The position numbers were made by a program, and so were the translations under genes. The notes beneath the pieces were generated by a model, which was not told where the DNA came from, did not search any database, and saw only the letters and a list, made by a program, of their open reading frames with translations. Below, piece by piece: positions 37,149 to 46,645 of a stretch of 60,850 bases of DNA; positions within the stretch are counted from its first letter, which is position 1; each line of letters starts with the position of its first letter. Source of the DNA: Candidatus Sumerlaeota bacterium (GTDB lineage Bacteria; Sumerlaeota; Sumerlaeia; UBA8349); contig JAFGFN010000089.1 in the NCBI GenBank assembly GCA_016931035.1, positions 1 to 60,850 on the forward strand, in the 5' to 3' direction.

Positions 37149-38375
37149 CTACTCGTCGTGGGGTGCGGGATCCGACCAACGCGCGTCGGGCACGTAGACG
37201 CAGTTTTCGTAGCACCAGTCGGCGTGGGGCGTTCGGACGTAGAGTTCGCGAAAGCGGCTGACGGCGTGGGCGACCATGTCGCCCTCGTCCTTGATGAGGA
37301 ATTGCACGGCGTAGCGGCCCGGATTGAGCCTCAAACTGTCGATCGTCAGGTCGACGTGGCCCGTGCCCGACAGCTCGTCCACGCGCCAGTTCTCCTTGCG
37401 GCTTCGGAGCACCGTGGCGCAGGGGCCGTGGTGCGCGGCCACCATCACGACCAGGCACGGACGCCGCACCGGCTCGTCGCAGTCGTACATCAAACGGATC
37501 GTCACGGGTTGGCCGAGAGGGATCTCCGAGACTTTCTCTCCTTGCGCGTCGAGGAACTCGAGATCGCACGCGCACGTTCCGGGCTCTCCTCGCTCTCCCT
37601 CCTCGTGAATCATCTTCTCGATGGATTCCTGTTGAATCGACCGGTTGTAGGCGTCGATCACGTCGATGATCGGTCCCGCCTCGCGTATGCTCCCGTGCTT
37701 GATGAAGAGTCCCTGTTGGCACGATTGGCGCACGGCCCACAGGTCGTGCGAGACGAGGATGACGATTGCCCCTTGCTCGCGCAGCTCGCGGATGCGTTCG
37801 TGGCAGCGGGCCTGGAAGCGGGCGTCGCCCACGGCCAGGACCTCGTCTACCAGGAGGACGTCGGGGCGGATCTGCGCGGCGACGGCGAATCCGAGCCGAA
37901 CGAACATGCCCGAGCTGTAGCGTTTGACGGGCGCGTCGATGTAGTCGCCGATGTCGGCGAACTCGACGATGTCGTCGAAGTAGCCGTGAATTTCCGCGCG
38001 TTTGAGACCGAGGATCGAACCGTTCAGGTACACGTTCTCGCGTCCCGTGAGCTCGGGGTGAAAGCCCGCGCCCAGAGCGATCAGGGCCGAAGTGGTGCCG
38101 CGCACGCGAACGTGTCCCTGGGTGATGTAGGAAATCCCCGACAGGATGCGCAGGATCGTCGTTTTGCCCGAGCCGTTCGGGCCGATGACGCCGAGGCTTT
38201 GTCCCTCGGCCAGACGGAACGAGACGTCGCGCAGAGCCCAGAACTCGTTGCGCGACGGGTCGCGCCCCGTCAGGGTGGCCAGGAGCCTGCGGAACCGGCT
38301 CGACCCATAGACCCGGTCGTACATTTTCCAGACGTTGTCGAAGACCACCCGTTCCATGTTCGCGCGTTCCGCCAT
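37149..38375 (-). CDS. wzt: ABC polysaccharide exporter ATP-binding protein (second Wzt-like)
   Basis: A 408-residue ATPase with Walker [10 protein letters not shown], signature [16 protein letters not shown], Walker [13 protein letters not shown] and switch VSHDLWAV. Residues ~255-408 form a C-terminal beta-domain ([32 protein letters not shown]) like Wzt carbohydrate-binding modules but different in sequence from that of the 17.4-kb Wzt, implying a different glycan. ATG 38375 and ATG 38357 are both possible starts. It follows the permease gene with a 17-bp gap. Confidence 0.92.
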   Translation of the reverse strand: MAERANMERVVFDNVWKMYDRVYGSSRFRRLLATLTGRDPSRNEFWALRDVSFRLAEGQSLGVIGPNGSGKTTILRILSGISYITQGHVRVRGTTSALIALGAGFHPELTGRENVYLNGSILGLKRAEIHGYFDDIVEFADIGDYIDAPVKRYSSGMFVRLGFAVAAQIRPDVLLVDEVLAVGDARFQARCHERIRELREQGAIVILVSHDLWAVRQSCQQGLFIKHGSIREAGPIIDVIDAYNRSIQQESIEKMIHEEGERGEPGTCACDLEFLDAQGEKVSEIPLGQPVTIRLMYDCDEPVRRPCLVVMVAAHHGPCATVLRSRKENWRVDELSGTGHVDLTIDSLRLNPGRYAVQFLIKDEGDMVAHAVSRFRELYVRTPHADWCYENCVYVPDARWSDPAPHDE

Positions 38376-38392
38376 CCGAGATCGAGAATCGC

Positions 38393-39391
38393 CTATACCG
38401 CGTCGGCGAAATGGCGTTCCTCGTGCTTGAAGAAGCAATACCCGACCAGGAACAACACGATCGCGACCAAGGCGGAGGCGATCACGTGTTTGTCCCACGG
38501 GTTCATGCGCGATATGAGGGCCAGCCGGTATCCGTCGATGATGCCCGTCATCGGGTTGATGTTGATGAGCATCGTATAGCGACCGCCCGCGAAAGCGCGC
38601 AGGGGGTAGAGAACCGGCGTGATGACGAGCCAGAGAAAGAGCCCGAGGTTGACGAGGTGCCCGACGTCGCGAAAATAGACCTGCATGGCCGAAGCAACGA
38701 AGACCAGCCCTAGAATGAACAGCAAGTGCACGGCCAGAAGGACCGGGAGCCAGAGCCATCCCGCGTGAGGCAGAAATGGGTAGGCTGCGGCGAAGTGCGT
38801 CTTGGCCGAAGGGACGAGAAACGTGAATCCCGCCGCGACGACGACGTACATGCCGAAAGCGAGAACCCAATCCACCAGGTTCATCAGAGCCGACGAAATC
38901 GGGAGCACTTCGCGCGGGAAATAGACCTTCGTCACCAGGTCCATGTTCGAAACGAGCGAGGTCGATCCGTTCGTCACGGCCTTGGTGAAGAAGCTCCAGA
39001 ACGAAAGAGTGAAGAGAAGATAGAGCGCGGGCGGACAGGGAAACTGTTTGCGCTGGTCGAATTGGACTAGAGAGTAGAGATAGACGAAAACGGCGGTCAT
39101 CGCGGCGGGGGTCATGAGCGCCCATCCCACCCCGAGGAGCGACTGCTTGTAGCGGGCGCGAATTCCGCGCACGGTGAGAGCGTAGAGCAGGAAGCGATTC
39201 TGCCCCAGACGCCCCAGGTTGCGGAGCAGGTGCAGATCGAACGGGAGAAGGCCGACAAACCAACGCCAGCCTCTCTCGCCCTTCTCGTCCACAACCAGTT
39301 CAAAGACGGCTTCTTCGCGCGGAGCGGGCAAATGCTTTTCCTCTCGGAAGGAGTGGGACGCGTCGTTCGGGGTCCCGGGTACGGCGCTCAC
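38393..39391 (-). CDS. wzm: ABC polysaccharide exporter permease (second Wzm-like)
   Basis: About 332 residues from GTG 39391; a TTG at 39430 would overlap the upstream gene by 35 bp. The permease core has the entry motif [58 protein letters not shown] and six hydrophobic segments. An N-terminal extension of ~60 residues precedes the interface helix, longer than in the first Wzm. It would pair with the ATPase encoded next. Confidence 0.9.
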   Translation of the reverse strand: MSAVPGTPNDASHSFREEKHLPAPREEAVFELVVDEKGERGWRWFVGLLPFDLHLLRNLGRLGQNRFLLYALTVRGIRARYKQSLLGVGWALMTPAAMTAVFVYLYSLVQFDQRKQFPCPPALYLLFTLSFWSFFTKAVTNGSTSLVSNMDLVTKVYFPREVLPISSALMNLVDWVLAFGMYVVVAAGFTFLVPSAKTHFAAAYPFLPHAGWLWLPVLLAVHLLFILGLVFVASAMQVYFRDVGHLVNLGLFLWLVITPVLYPLRAFAGGRYTMLININPMTGIIDGYRLALISRMNPWDKHVIASALVAIVLFLVGYCFFKHEERHFADAV

Positions 39392-39395
39392 CCGA

Positions 39396-41114
39396 TTATT
39401 CCGAATTCCCTCGTCCCGAGGCAAGGTCAAAAGACGGTCTCTTGAACGAGCGTACCGACGACCATAGTCCGAGCAGTCCGATTGCGAGGAGCGAAGCGAG
39501 AACGCCCGCCGCGGCGGCGAGCCAGGCTTTCGAGACGCCCGGCCGTCTCCACTCGTTCCATAGCCACACGTCGGTAACCAAATAGGGCTTCACGCGCGCG
39601 GGGGTCCACTTCGGGTTGAGCAGTCGCCACGGGATCGACCGTGAGAGCGCCGCGTCGTCGAGACGATCGCGGTTAAGCGTTGCCCACAACATCCAGGTTT
39701 GTCCGACGACGGGCGAGAACTCGGGAACGAAATGCACTAGGAACATGTCGTCGCGGATCTCCCACACGCCCTTCTGGTAAATGGGATGTTCGAGAATCCG
39801 AGCCTCGGACAGAGTCATCTGCCAATACGCGGCGGGGTGAAGCGCGACTCCCGGTATCTGGATCGCCGCCGAGACGGCAATCAGGAGCGTCGCCGCCGTC
39901 TTCCGGCCGTAGCGCTCGAAGGCGCGAGGACGATACGAGAAGATCTTTCGCCAGACCGGGGCCGAGGTCCAGGCGAGGAACGGCACGAGGAATAGGAAGA
40001 ACCGCGCACCCCATTCGATCCCAGCGTACCAGGCCCACCACTTGGCGTAGGCCAGCGTCAAAGGCGCCGACATTCCCAGGAGGAGAATCGTCTCGGCCCG
40101 AGCGTGCCGCCAGAAGGATCTCAGTCCGAAAAGTCCGAGAAGACAGAGGGGCGAATAGAGAAAGAAGCTGCGGCCGCTGCTCAGGAAGATGCCGTAGAGA
40201 CCGACCCACAGAGGCGTGTTGAAACCGAAATCGCCGTCTCTTGCCCGATGATAACCCGAAGTCCACGGCGAGCCGTACCGCGCGTGGTTCCAGGCGAGCT
40301 GGGCGGTCGCGGCCAGAACGAACGGCAAGACCGCGAGCGCCAACGTCGAGGCGAGACGCACGCGGCCGAGGGTTTTCGGGTCGGTTCGGCGCCGCTCGAT
40401 AAGCGCCCAGACGCCGTAGACCGCGACGGCCGGCCAGACGAGCGCGAACATGCTTTTACAGAGAAACGCGAGGGCGACCGACCAGGCCGCCGCCACGCCC
40501 CAAAGAAAAGTCGCGCCGCGACGATAGCGAAAGCGCGCCAGTCCGTAGACGCTTGCCGTGAGGAGAAGCGCCCCGCTCGTGTCGGCGAACAGGGTCGAGG
40601 CGGAAGGCCAGAGCTGCGTCGCGCCGCCAGTGACGAGAGACGCGAGCGCGGATTGACCGCGCGTCAGACGGAGTTTTCGCGCTCGCCGCCCGGAGAGTCG
40701 AAACAGCAGAAAAACGAGTGTCCCGATGGCCGCGCATTCGGCGGCGGGCAGGGCGTTGAAGGCAAGGATGCCGAAGGCGGGACGCGCGCCGGAAGGCGCG
40801 CTCGAAAGCGCCGTGGCCGCCCACGCGAAGGGCAAGAGGAGAACACTCTGTCCCAAAGGGAACTTCGAGTACTCGAAGGCATGGGTGGGACGGCCGTCCG
40901 GACCGTTCCGGGCAACGGTGACGACCGGACGGCGGTGCGCCACCAGGTTCATGGCGACGCCGGCATACTCGTACTCGTCGCCGCAGGGACTCCGCGCCGA
41001 GGTCGTGAGGAGATAGAACGCGAAGAGAGAGAGGCCGACGCACAGGGCCGCCCGGCGGTCGCGGGACTTCCCGGCGGCGACCTCGGAGGACCCGGATTCG
41101 AGCGGCTCGCTCAC
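39396..41114 (-). CDS. Integral membrane glycosyltransferase-like protein (ArnT/PMT-like, GT-C)
   Basis: A 572-residue protein with about 11-12 hydrophobic segments. The first luminal loop SARSPCGDEYEYAGVAMNLV carries an acidic pair (Asp-Glu) as in GT-C enzymes that use polyprenyl-phosphate sugars. Motifs KFPLGQSVLLLPFAW and GLYGIFLSSGRSFFLYSPL are shared with the 48.7-kb protein, so the two are homologues. It is the first gene of the second export operon. Sugar and acceptor unknown. Confidence 0.82.
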   Translation of the reverse strand: MSEPLESGSSEVAAGKSRDRRAALCVGLSLFAFYLLTTSARSPCGDEYEYAGVAMNLVAHRRPVVTVARNGPDGRPTHAFEYSKFPLGQSVLLLPFAWAATALSSAPSGARPAFGILAFNALPAAECAAIGTLVFLLFRLSGRRARKLRLTRGQSALASLVTGGATQLWPSASTLFADTSGALLLTASVYGLARFRYRRGATFLWGVAAAWSVALAFLCKSMFALVWPAVAVYGVWALIERRRTDPKTLGRVRLASTLALAVLPFVLAATAQLAWNHARYGSPWTSGYHRARDGDFGFNTPLWVGLYGIFLSSGRSFFLYSPLCLLGLFGLRSFWRHARAETILLLGMSAPLTLAYAKWWAWYAGIEWGARFFLFLVPFLAWTSAPVWRKIFSYRPRAFERYGRKTAATLLIAVSAAIQIPGVALHPAAYWQMTLSEARILEHPIYQKGVWEIRDDMFLVHFVPEFSPVVGQTWMLWATLNRDRLDDAALSRSIPWRLLNPKWTPARVKPYLVTDVWLWNEWRRPGVSKAWLAAAAGVLASLLAIGLLGLWSSVRSFKRPSFDLASGRGNSE

Positions 41115-41704
41115 AAGAAGATCGCTTTCATCTCCCGCCCGGCGGGAGGAACGACGTGTGTCGAAGACCGGACGGCGCAGGCTCTTAATCGAACGGGGCG
41201 CGGACCTCGAACGCCACGCCCGCCCGGCGCCCAGTCCGTCTCTCGAACAACCTAGCCGAAAGGGCAGGGCGATGTCAATTGAATGGGAAAGCCGCCGATT
41301 TCATGCGGGTGGGGTGCGACCGGCCATTCTGAAGAATCTGTTCTGCGCCGCGATTCCTCGCCCCCACCGGTTTCACACCGGTGGAGCGGTGGTTCTGCTC
41401 CAGTTGTGCCGAGTTCGTTTTTTCTCCCCCCCTCTCCTCTTCCTCCTCGCTGGCGGGGAGGAAGAGGAGGGGGAGGAAAGGGACGTAATTCGCACCGTTC
41501 CGGAGCATAATCAGCGCCCCACCGACATGAAGTCGGCGGTGGGGTTTTCAAAATGGTGGGTTGCACCCATGCGGGCGGAGATCGGAGATTAAGCTGGACG
41601 TTACGCCCAACGATCTGTATGTTTCTTGTTCCACACGGGCCTTCGCTCCGATCGGGTGGCTGCGTCCCCGGAGCGGTCGCCTTTCCCGATTCCTGGATTT
41701 GAGA
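41115..41704. other. Intergenic region holding a palindromic dispersed element
   Basis: No gene is seen. Between 41291 and 41577 lies an imperfect inverted repeat (TTCAAAATGGTGGGTTGCA on the right at 41547 versus its complement in GGTGCGACCGGCCATTCTGAA on the left at 41313), with inner stems (CCACCGG...CCGGTGG near 41373; CCCCACCGACATGAAGTCGG near 41518) and a polypyrimidine/polypurine hairpin (41426-41476). The same GACATGAAGTCGGCGG 16-mer occurs at 96-111. Confidence 0.6.
41291..41577. repeat. ~290-bp non-coding palindromic element
   Basis: Its outer arms are imperfect inverted copies of TTCAAAATGGTGGGTTGCA plus CCCATGCGGGCGG. The right arm also has partial copies near the left end of the window. 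No open frame of protein-like composition lies inside. Probably a mobile or structured dispersed repeat. Confidence 0.5.
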
Positions 41705-42112
41705 ATGCAGTCACGAATTCTCACTCTCGCGTTCATCATGTTGCTGGCGGGCGGGTGCGCCTCGCACGGCCCGGTGGACTGGCAGGAGGAGACCGGCCTG
41801 GGGCTTTGTCCGCCGTGGCGCGAGGTCGGTGTCGGGCGCGAGATGGCCCGCGAGGCGGCGATCGGCGAAGCGCGCGAGAAGATTTGGGCCTCGATGCTGG
41901 AAATGAAGATCGACGAGCGGACGCGGGTCGAGGATCTGACCCTGACGAGTCCCCGTTTTCTATCGAAGTTCCGCGGGATGATCGGCCAGTTGGACCCGGT
42001 CGAGGTGAGGGAGGGCGAGGGGCAGAGCATCGTCGTCAAGATGCGGATAGACAAGAACGCGGTGCTTCGTCTGGCGCGTCGCTACATGCTTTCCGCAAGG
42101 ACACAACCATGA
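41705..42112 (+). CDS. Small lipoprotein
   Basis: A 135-residue precursor: signal peptide MQSRILTLAFIMLLAGG with Cys18 as probable lipidation site. The mature part has a short helix (MAREAAIGEAREKIWASM) followed by strands (VEVREGEGQSIVVKMRIDK), the layout of LPP20-like outer-membrane lipoproteins. It overlaps the next gene by 4 bp (ATGA). First gene of a three-gene set that ends with the CehA-like protein. Confidence 0.75.
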   Translation: MQSRILTLAFIMLLAGGCASHGPVDWQEETGLGLCPPWREVGVGREMAREAAIGEAREKIWASMLEMKIDERTRVEDLTLTSPRFLSKFRGMIGQLDPVEVREGEGQSIVVKMRIDKNAVLRLARRYMLSARTQP

Positions 42113-42744
42113 GTCCCGATCCTTCGGTGTTCGAAGAACAGCTGAGGGAGATCGAGAAGAGCAAGCGCCGCCGATCCTTCTGGCGCAGGCAGTTCGGATG
42201 CGGCGTGTTTTTGTTTTTGGTTGCCGCGGCGATCGGCGCCGTCTGGCTCTGGCATAACCGGGCGCGCGTCTTCAGAGAAGGAGGCGATCTCGAGCGCCTG
42301 GGCGAGCAAGGACGCCGGATCGTCCGGACCCCGCCGGACGAGATCCTTCGGACTCTTCGCGACGAGGCGGCGGAGATTCAGGAGCGATGGGAGGAATTCC
42401 GCCGATCGGGTGAGGACCAGAAGCGTCTGGCGGAACTGCGCGAGAAGCTGGTGGCGCGACGCGAGGAGGCCGGCGGCTCGGCCAAGAAGTATTGGAGCGA
42501 CCTGGTCAAGCAGAGCGATTCCCTCATCGCCAAGGCCCGCGAGAAGGGAGAACAGGTCCCGGAAGAGCTGGAGAAGCTGGTGGGGATGATGGACCGACTC
42601 GAGGGCGCCGCGAGACGGGGCAAGGAGTTCATCGAGACGGGTCTGCGGTCCGAGGACGGGACCGAATCGTCCGCGACGTTGCGCCCCGATCTCGGTCGCG
42701 GGGAGGCGGCGTCCGGCGATCTGGACTATGGTATGGATAGGTGA
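42109..42744 (+). CDS. Membrane-anchored coiled-coil protein
   Basis: A 211-residue protein. Residues ~28-50 are one membrane helix (GCGVFLFLVAAAIGAVWLW) after a basic cytoplasmic N-terminus; residues ~60-190 are a long, highly charged helix (LRDEAAEIQERWEEFRRSG, LVARREEAGGSAKKY), probably coiled coil in the periplasm. No enzymatic motif. Translationally coupled to the lipoprotein upstream. Confidence 0.72.
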   Translation: MSPDPSVFEEQLREIEKSKRRRSFWRRQFGCGVFLFLVAAAIGAVWLWHNRARVFREGGDLERLGEQGRRIVRTPPDEILRTLRDEAAEIQERWEEFRRSGEDQKRLAELREKLVARREEAGGSAKKYWSDLVKQSDSLIAKAREKGEQVPEELEKLVGMMDRLEGAARRGKEFIETGLRSEDGTESSATLRPDLGRGEAASGDLDYGMDR

Positions 42745-42833
42745 CTTGCGGGATTGCGAAGAGAGCGAACCGCTTCCCCTGCATTCGAATAGAGTCGAGA
42801 CCAAGCACGCACGAGGAGTGAGAGAAGCAGACG

Positions 42834-45527
42834 ATGAGACGATTGTTCTTCTTGAACGGCATTCTGAGTTTTCTTCTTGTGGGCTCCGTGATTGCCGCGT
42901 CCCCCCAGAGCGATGCGGAGGAATCCGATACCGGGCAGTCCGAGACAACCGAAACTCTACAGAGTTTCCTGATGCCGGGGGAACTCACGCCCGAGACGTT
43001 CGTCGCCCAGTCGGACGCGGCGAGCCGACTGGGCACTCGCGTCGCCCGGGTGGTTCGACGCGACGAGCTCCCGGGAGGCCCTTGGGCCAGCGGCGACATC
43101 GGCGACTATATCGTGGAGAACGAATGGATCCGCGCGATCGTTCGCAACGAGAAACGCGAGGGCGGCGGAGGCGTTCCGGGGGGCGGGGGCATCGTAGACG
43201 TCGCGTTGCGCGATCAGATGTGGGACTCGATCGGGGGGATCGCCAACTACATCGGAATCGACGGGAAATTCGAGCCGGTCCAATACGATCGCATTTCGAT
43301 CCACGAGACGCACTCCGGCGGCGGCAACGCTCCCGCGTATTTGCTTCTCGAGGGCGACGTGAAGGGAATCAAGGGTTTCGCGGTCCGCACAATCATGTAC
43401 GCCGAACCGGCCAAGCCGCGCCTGGTCGTGGCCACACACTGCACGAATCTGACGACGCAAACGGTGCAGATAAATATCGTCGATCGCGTCTGTTGGGGGA
43501 CTCTTCCTCCCTTTGTGGGCGCCTATGGCATTCCAAAGTACACCGACCAGACCCATTTGAAGACTCTTTGGGTGTGCGGAACGCTGGACGACTTCTGTCT
43601 GGGCATCGTGAACGGACAGTCCAACCCGATCTCGGTTTCGCCTCTCGTCATGAACACCGGCGCGCATTCCTATGCGCGAGGGAAGGTTCCTCCCGGGCGG
43701 ACTCTCCAGTCCATCCGAACGTGCATTGTCTCGGCTGGAGACATGGCTCCGATACTCGAGTACCTTCTCTCCCTCAAGAAGATCCCCTCGGGCGTTCTCG
43801 AAGGCCGCGTCACCGAGGGAGACGAAGAGGAGCCGGTCAGCGACGTTCAGGTCGAAATCCGCATGATGCTTCGCGACGAAAAAGCGAGGTCTCAAGAGGA
43901 AGAAACGACGAAGAAGAAATCCACCTACCCCGTGGCGTTCGCCATCACGCGTCCGAACGAGCAGGGCTATTACCGCATCGCCTTGCCCGTGGGAGAGTAC
44001 GTGCTGAAAACTACCGGTCCCGGACGGCTCGCCATGCCGTTCGGACAGCAGACATCGTTCAAGATTCGAGCCGGTCGGATAACCACTTACAACAACCGCC
44101 AGGATCCGCCCGGCAAGGGCGTGTTCTCGATCTCGGACGCCGACACCAAGAAGCCGATCCCGGGCAAGGTTCGGTTCGAGCCCATTCCTCCGACGCGTGA
44201 GTTGTATCTGGGTCCCGATTGGAAAGCCTCGGGGGCTCGGAACGTGGCCTACCTGGCGCCGGGTTGGAACGAGGTCGCCATCGCGGGCGGGAACTTCAAG
44301 TGCATTTTCAGCGCGGGCCCCGAATACGAGGTGGTCGAGAAGACGATACGAATCCCGTTGGGAGGTTCTCAGAGACTCAAGGCCGATTTGAAAAGAATCG
44401 CTCCGGCCAAGGGGATGATTTCCGTGGACTTGGACGTGGCGACCGAGATCAGTCCCAGCTCGCGCGTGTCGGCGAAAGACCTCGTCCTGGCCGCCGCGGG
44501 AGAGGGCGTCGAATGGCTGATCTCGGGCGATCTGAACCGTGTGACGGACCTGGACGACGCCATCGCCTCGCAGGGTCTTGAAAACTTCATACGCGCCTCG
44601 CGCGGCGTGCATCTTTCCTATCAGTACCCGCGTCTGTTCGGGGAGTTCTTCCTTTTCCCGCTCTTCAACGCGACCCAGGACCAGATCGACCGGCTGGCCG
44701 GACCCGACTCGAGCCCGGAGGATTTCTTCGCGGCGGTTCGCAAGCTTTGTCCGGAAATCCTGATTTGCGTCACGGACCCCGTGGCGATCGACATGAGCTA
44801 CCTTCAGTACTACCAGGTGAATTCAAGAACGGCCGAGTCGCCGTTCGCCAAAGACTTCTCCATGGATTTCGATGCGTTGGAGGTCGCCGCCGGCAAGAAC
44901 TGGCGGATGAACGACGCGGCCTGGGAGACGATGGAATCCTTCACGTACGCCGGTTATCCGAAGCTCCCTGTGGCGTCGAGCCGCTGCACGTCGCTCTATT
45001 TCAACGAACCGGGCTATCCGCGGCTCTACGTCCTGACGGGCGAAGAATCTCCCCGCAGGGTCTCCGAGAGCCGCCTTGCAAAGCTGATCCGCAGCGGGCA
45101 GTACTTCCTGTCCAACGGCCCCATCATCGAGCAGAAGATCGACGACGCCGTTCCCACGCGCACCGTGACCGCGCACAACGGGGAGATCGTCCATTCGATG
45201 CGAGTGAGCGCCGCGCCCTGGGTGCGCGTCCGCGATATCCGCCTCAACGAGAGCCTGAGGCGGTATCCTCGGCAGATCATGGTGACTCCGGGCGAGGAGG
45301 TGTTGCGCTATCCCTTCGACGAGAAGTCGCGCGCGCCGTATGTTTGGGCGATGGGCAAAAGCAAGAAGTCCTCCGGCGTCAGGGACATGTTCTTCTCGAT
45401 CCGAGTCCAGGGATTGCCGATCGAGCCGGTTCTCAGCCGGGTCCAGAACGAATCGTTCCGCGTGTTCGCCGCCACCCCTCCCATCATGGTGGACGGAAAC
45501 GGCGACGGCAAGTTCGACTTCGAGTAG
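42834..45527 (+). CDS. Exported CehA/McbA-like protein with lost PHP metal site (pseudo-hydrolase)
   Basis: An 897-residue protein with signal peptide (LNGILSFLLVGSVIA). Residues ~40-530 are beta-rich, including a carboxypeptidase-regulatory-like segment (GVLEGRVTEGDEEEPVSDVQ). The final ~350 residues align in my memory with CehA/McbA PHP-type metallohydrolases, but each ligand block is altered: the HxH strand is DLDVAT (532-537), the TDHN block is SGDLN (Asp566), the usual VNHP is CVTDP, and the SDSH block is SSRCT. Spacing and surrounding residues (GEGVEWLI, MDFDALEV, GYPRLYVL) are retained. The fold is thus likely kept and catalysis lost. It follows a lipoprotein and a coiled-coil protein, so a periplasmic binding or structural role is plausible. 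Confidence 0.7.
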   Translation: MRRLFFLNGILSFLLVGSVIAASPQSDAEESDTGQSETTETLQSFLMPGELTPETFVAQSDAASRLGTRVARVVRRDELPGGPWASGDIGDYIVENEWIRAIVRNEKREGGGGVPGGGGIVDVALRDQMWDSIGGIANYIGIDGKFEPVQYDRISIHETHSGGGNAPAYLLLEGDVKGIKGFAVRTIMYAEPAKPRLVVATHCTNLTTQTVQINIVDRVCWGTLPPFVGAYGIPKYTDQTHLKTLWVCGTLDDFCLGIVNGQSNPISVSPLVMNTGAHSYARGKVPPGRTLQSIRTCIVSAGDMAPILEYLLSLKKIPSGVLEGRVTEGDEEEPVSDVQVEIRMMLRDEKARSQEEETTKKKSTYPVAFAITRPNEQGYYRIALPVGEYVLKTTGPGRLAMPFGQQTSFKIRAGRITTYNNRQDPPGKGVFSISDADTKKPIPGKVRFEPIPPTRELYLGPDWKASGARNVAYLAPGWNEVAIAGGNFKCIFSAGPEYEVVEKTIRIPLGGSQRLKADLKRIAPAKGMISVDLDVATEISPSSRVSAKDLVLAAAGEGVEWLISGDLNRVTDLDDAIASQGLENFIRASRGVHLSYQYPRLFGEFFLFPLFNATQDQIDRLAGPDSSPEDFFAAVRKLCPEILICVTDPVAIDMSYLQYYQVNSRTAESPFAKDFSMDFDALEVAAGKNWRMNDAAWETMESFTYAGYPKLPVASSRCTSLYFNEPGYPRLYVLTGEESPRRVSESRLAKLIRSGQYFLSNGPIIEQKIDDAVPTRTVTAHNGEIVHSMRVSAAPWVRVRDIRLNESLRRYPRQIMVTPGEEVLRYPFDEKSRAPYVWAMGKSKKSSGVRDMFFSIRVQGLPIEPVLSRVQNESFRVFAATPPIMVDGNGDGKFDFE

Positions 45528-45535
45528 GAGACGTA

Positions 45536-46585
45536 ATGTCGGATCTGCGCAGAGATCCCGTTATCGGCCGGTGGGTTATTGTGGCCGCGGAGCGCAGTCG
45601 GCGCCCATCGACGATCTTCACCGAGATCGTGCTCAAGGAACCCGACGTCTGCCCCTTTTGCGACGGCAACGAACATCTGACCCCGCCTGAAATCCTGGCC
45701 TTCCGAAAACGCGATTCTCAGCCCGACCGCGCGGGTTGGTGGGTGCGGGTGGTTCCCAACAAGTTCCCCGCCGTCGACGTGCTGGGCAACGTTCGACGCG
45801 CGGGCGAGGGAATGTTCGATATGATGAACGGCGTCGGCGCGCACGAGGTGGTGATCGAGGCGCCTTCGCACGACGCGAGCATGGCCGACATGCCTTCGCG
45901 GCAGATCGAGGAGGTTTTCTGGGCCTATCGCGAGCGGATGATCGACCTCCAGCGCGATCTGCGGTTCCGGTACGTCCTCGTCTTCAAGAACCAAGGCCCT
46001 CAGGCGGGAGCCACTCTCGCCCACGCCCACTCGCAAATCATCGCGCTCCCCATCGTCCCCAAGCGCGTTCAGGAGGAACTCAATGGGGCGGAGGAGTATT
46101 TCCGCTACAAGGAGCGTTGCGTGTTCTGCGACGTGATTCATCAGGAACAGCGCGACCGACTTCGCGTGGTGGGCGAGAACGATTTGTTCATCGCCTTTCA
46201 CCCTTTCGCGTCGAGATTCCCGTTCGAGACGTGGATTCTGCCGCGGAATCACGAGTCGTCTTTCACCGACATCCAGATCGGCGAAGTCCGGAGTCTCGCC
46301 GCGATCCTCAAGGACCTGTTGATGCGTTTTCGGACGGCGCTGTCGGACCCGGACTTCAACTACGTGATCCACACGACGCCTTTCTCGGACAGGACGTCGC
46401 CCCATTTCCATTGGCACATCGAGTTGATCCCTCGTCTGACGCACTCGGCCGGTTTCGAGTGGGGAACCGGTTTCTACATCAATCCCGTCGCGCCCGAGGA
46501 GGCCGCGCAGCGAATCCTCAACGCGCGAGAGGCGCCGGCCGACAACGTCGAAGAACCGCCTCAAAGAGAATCCTCCGTCGGCTGA
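45536..46585 (+). CDS. galT: Galactose-1-phosphate uridylyltransferase
   Basis: A 349-residue HIT-superfamily enzyme. The nucleophile is His165 in the HAHSQ motif (usual form HPHGQ/HSHSQ), preceded by FKNQGPQAGATLA. Zinc-type cysteines are present as CPFC (39-42) and CVFC near 192, and the second HIT-half ends with SPHFHWHIELIPR. It transfers UMP between UDP-glucose and galactose-1-phosphate. Its start lies 8 bp after the preceding gene's stop; galK/galE are not in the window, so its role may be in making UDP-galactose for glycans rather than lactose use. Confidence 0.93.
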   Translation: MSDLRRDPVIGRWVIVAAERSRRPSTIFTEIVLKEPDVCPFCDGNEHLTPPEILAFRKRDSQPDRAGWWVRVVPNKFPAVDVLGNVRRAGEGMFDMMNGVGAHEVVIEAPSHDASMADMPSRQIEEVFWAYRERMIDLQRDLRFRYVLVFKNQGPQAGATLAHAHSQIIALPIVPKRVQEELNGAEEYFRYKERCVFCDVIHQEQRDRLRVVGENDLFIAFHPFASRFPFETWILPRNHESSFTDIQIGEVRSLAAILKDLLMRFRTALSDPDFNYVIHTTPFSDRTSPHFHWHIELIPRLTHSAGFEWGTGFYINPVAPEEAAQRILNAREAPADNVEEPPQRESSVG

Positions 46586-46645
46586 CAAGCGAATGAAAGA
46601 GCGCGCGATCGATCGCGACGGTCGATCGACAAGGAAGGCGTCGCG

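Noticed and set aside
41426..41476. Polypyrimidine/polypurine hairpin as a terminator for the second export operon
   Set aside because: It lies upstream of that operon's first gene, not downstream, and the T-run precedes the stem on the plus strand.
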